A DNA stretch of 6,367 nt, taken from positions 1 to 6,367 of the forward strand of contig DLGM01000340.1 of the NCBI GenBank assembly GCA_002482705.1. The letters are read 5' to 3'. Shown here piece by piece: positions 5,644-6,367 of this stretch. Positions within the stretch are counted from its first letter, which is position 1. Each line of letters begins with the position of its first letter. Below the pieces are notes generated by a model, which saw only the letters and a program-made list of their open reading frames with translations, searched no databases and was not told the origin of the DNA. The position numbers were made by a program, and so were the translations under genes. The DNA comes from Cyanobacteria bacterium UBA7694 (lineage in GTDB: Bacteria; Cyanobacteriota; Sericytochromatia; UBA7694).

Positions 5644-5700
5644 CCAACGATCGCCATAACCAGCAGAGCGTAGCGGCGTCTGGTTGATGGCGATCGTTGG
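5644..5700. repeat. 57-nt near-perfect palindrome with CGATCG cores
   Basis: The left arm (5644-5663) begins CCAACGATCGCCAT and ends AACCAG. The right arm (5680-5700) begins CTGGTT and ends ATGGCGATCGTTGG. All 20 bases of the left arm pair with the right, leaving a single bulged G at 5686 and a 16-base loop containing GCGTAGCGGCGT. It begins 11 bases past the stop of the helicase-like gene (read right to left). No T run follows on either strand, so it is not a standard terminator. Its form fits a REP-like or miniature mobile palindrome, or a 3'-end stabilising hairpin. The CGATCG core and GCGTAGCG loop recall cyanobacterial repeats, but that link is not proven. Confidence 0.8.
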
Positions 5701-5711
5701 CTCGCATAGTG

Positions 5712-6367
5712 TTACGCAGAAGTCATTAATAAGATATGTTCCCCGGTTGTTTTTCGTATATAGTAATTCACTCCGGCGATGACTCTGTTAATTTTTTGGT
5801 CAATTGCTGCTTGAGAAATGCCTGGTTGAACGACAATTACTTTGAAAATAATGCCGAGCTTTCGGGTATTGAGAGCGACTTGATGAAAATCGTCTAAAGA
5901 GCCTTTAATAAATTTTTTGCCCGTTGATTTATGTCGATGATATATTTGTCGGTAGATACGTGAAATCTGAAGCCAATTGACAGATTTCATGGCTTGAGAC
6001 ATGACTTCGTAAACATCTGTCACACGAGCACCTGGAGTTGGTTTTTCTGAACCCTTACAATGGTAAAGACTGATCACATAATTAGATTCAATCTCCTGAA
6101 GAGTTATGAAGTCTGCCATTTCCCCTGAACCGTGGTCGTGAAAAATGGCTTGATGACTATCCAGATGCTTGGCTAAGTAACTTTGAATGGATATCAACCC
6201 GCCTTTTTCTGGGCCTTCTTCATTCTGAATATTGACTCCAAAAGCTTTCCAGTCCAGGATCTCGAACAGATCTTCAGGTAAGCCCTCATCCAGTTGAACG
6301 GAGTTTCGATAAAGTGTGCGTCCTTGAAGAACGGTTGTATCAATGCATCGGAACATTAATGGGTGGC
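5712..6367 (-). CDS. C-terminal part of a large DEAD/DEAH-box helicase-associated protein, nuclease-like region (5' end beyond window)
   Basis: About 218 residues are visible. The frame stays open to the right edge (codons for H, P and L precede the ATG at 6356-6354), so this is most likely the end of a longer gene and that ATG is probably internal. From memory, it resembles the tail of very large DEAD/DEAH-box helicase proteins. Numbered from that Met, recognisable blocks are LPEDLFEILDWKAFGV (26-41), HDHGSGEMADFITL (73-86), ISLYHCKGS (95-103), ARVTDVYEVMSQAMKSV (110-126) and VIVVQPGIS (173-181). An acidic residue in ADF (Asp82) followed by a strand ending YHCK (Lys101) suggests a divergent PD-(D/E)XK-like nuclease fold, but the usual acidic residue of the second half-motif is replaced, so nuclease activity is uncertain. 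No helicase motifs lie within the window. The gene is markedly AT-richer than its neighbours, which points to horizontal acquisition. A 57-nt palindrome follows its stop. A stand-alone 214-residue protein is a less likely alternative. Confidence 0.65.
   Translation of the reverse strand, partial: HPLMFRCIDTTVLQGRTLYRNSVQLDEGLPEDLFEILDWKAFGVNIQNEEGPEKGGLISIQSYLAKHLDSHQAIFHDHGSGEMADFITLQEIESNYVISLYHCKGSEKPTPGARVTDVYEVMSQAMKSVNWLQISRIYRQIYHRHKSTGKKFIKGSLDDFHQVALNTRKLGIIFKVIVVQPGISQAAIDQKINRVIAGVNYYIRKTTGEHILLMTSA

Noticed and set aside
5644..5700. CGATCG cores as proof of a cyanobacterial HIP1 repeat
   Set aside because: The HIP1 octamer GCGATCGC was not seen, and the only GGCGATCGTT copies are the two arms of one palindrome, so this cannot establish the taxon.
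1..6367. CRISPR array, tRNA, rRNA or insertion sequence
   Set aside because: No regularly spaced direct repeats, no tRNA cloverleaf, no rRNA-like segment and no transposase were recognised.

Overview
This window comes from a bacterial chromosome. All five genes are read from the minus strand. In order of transcription (right to left) they are: the 3' part of a gene entering from the right edge, which resembles the C-terminal nuclease-like region of a very large DEAD/DEAH-box helicase protein; a GNAT-family N-acetyltransferase; a compact PlsB/GNPAT-type glycerolipid acyltransferase; an MgtA-type Mg2+-translocating P-type ATPase; and the first 118 codons of a DnaJ/CbpA-type J-domain co-chaperone that runs off the left edge.

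The organism cannot be fixed from this sequence. Most of it is moderately GC-rich: three 60-base rows inside mgtA (rows starting 1381, 1801 and 2401) hand-count to 102/180 G+C, about 57%. Start codons have weak or no Shine-Dalgarno sequences, with one exception just upstream of mgtA. The palindrome near 5644-5700 contains CGATCG cores and a GCGTAGCGGCGT loop that recall cyanobacterial repeats, but the octamer GCGATCGC was not seen, so this is only a hint. A Gram-negative-type bacterium (cyanobacterium, gammaproteobacterium or similar) is a reasonable guess and nothing more.

Layout. 5712-6367: helicase-associated C-terminal fragment, clearly AT-richer (rows starting 5761, 5881 and 6121 give 70/180 G+C, about 39%), suggesting acquired DNA. 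5572-5711: intergenic, dominated by a 57-nt near-perfect palindrome 11 bases past the stop of that gene. 4999-5571: GNAT. 4820-4998: a compact control region in which a likely terminator for the GNAT gene overlaps a good sigma70-type promoter for the acyltransferase. The predicted transcript starts at or next to a small UUCG-loop hairpin, and its leader can fold in two mutually exclusive ways. 3410-4819: acyltransferase. 3276-3409: a hairpin after the acyltransferase stop, then an mgtA promoter candidate and a seven-codon in-frame mini-ORF with the only strong Shine-Dalgarno in the window. 741-3275: mgtA. 355-740: no convincing gene, but at least five small inverted repeats and weak dnaJ promoter candidates. 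1-354: dnaJ start.

The genes do not look like one operon. They are separated by 134-386 bases with their own control signals, and their roles (membrane lipid synthesis, Mg2+ import, protein folding, small-molecule acetylation, possible DNA defence) share no obvious pathway. The strongest lead for an undescribed system is the right edge, where the AT-rich helicase/nuclease-like gene continues outside the window.
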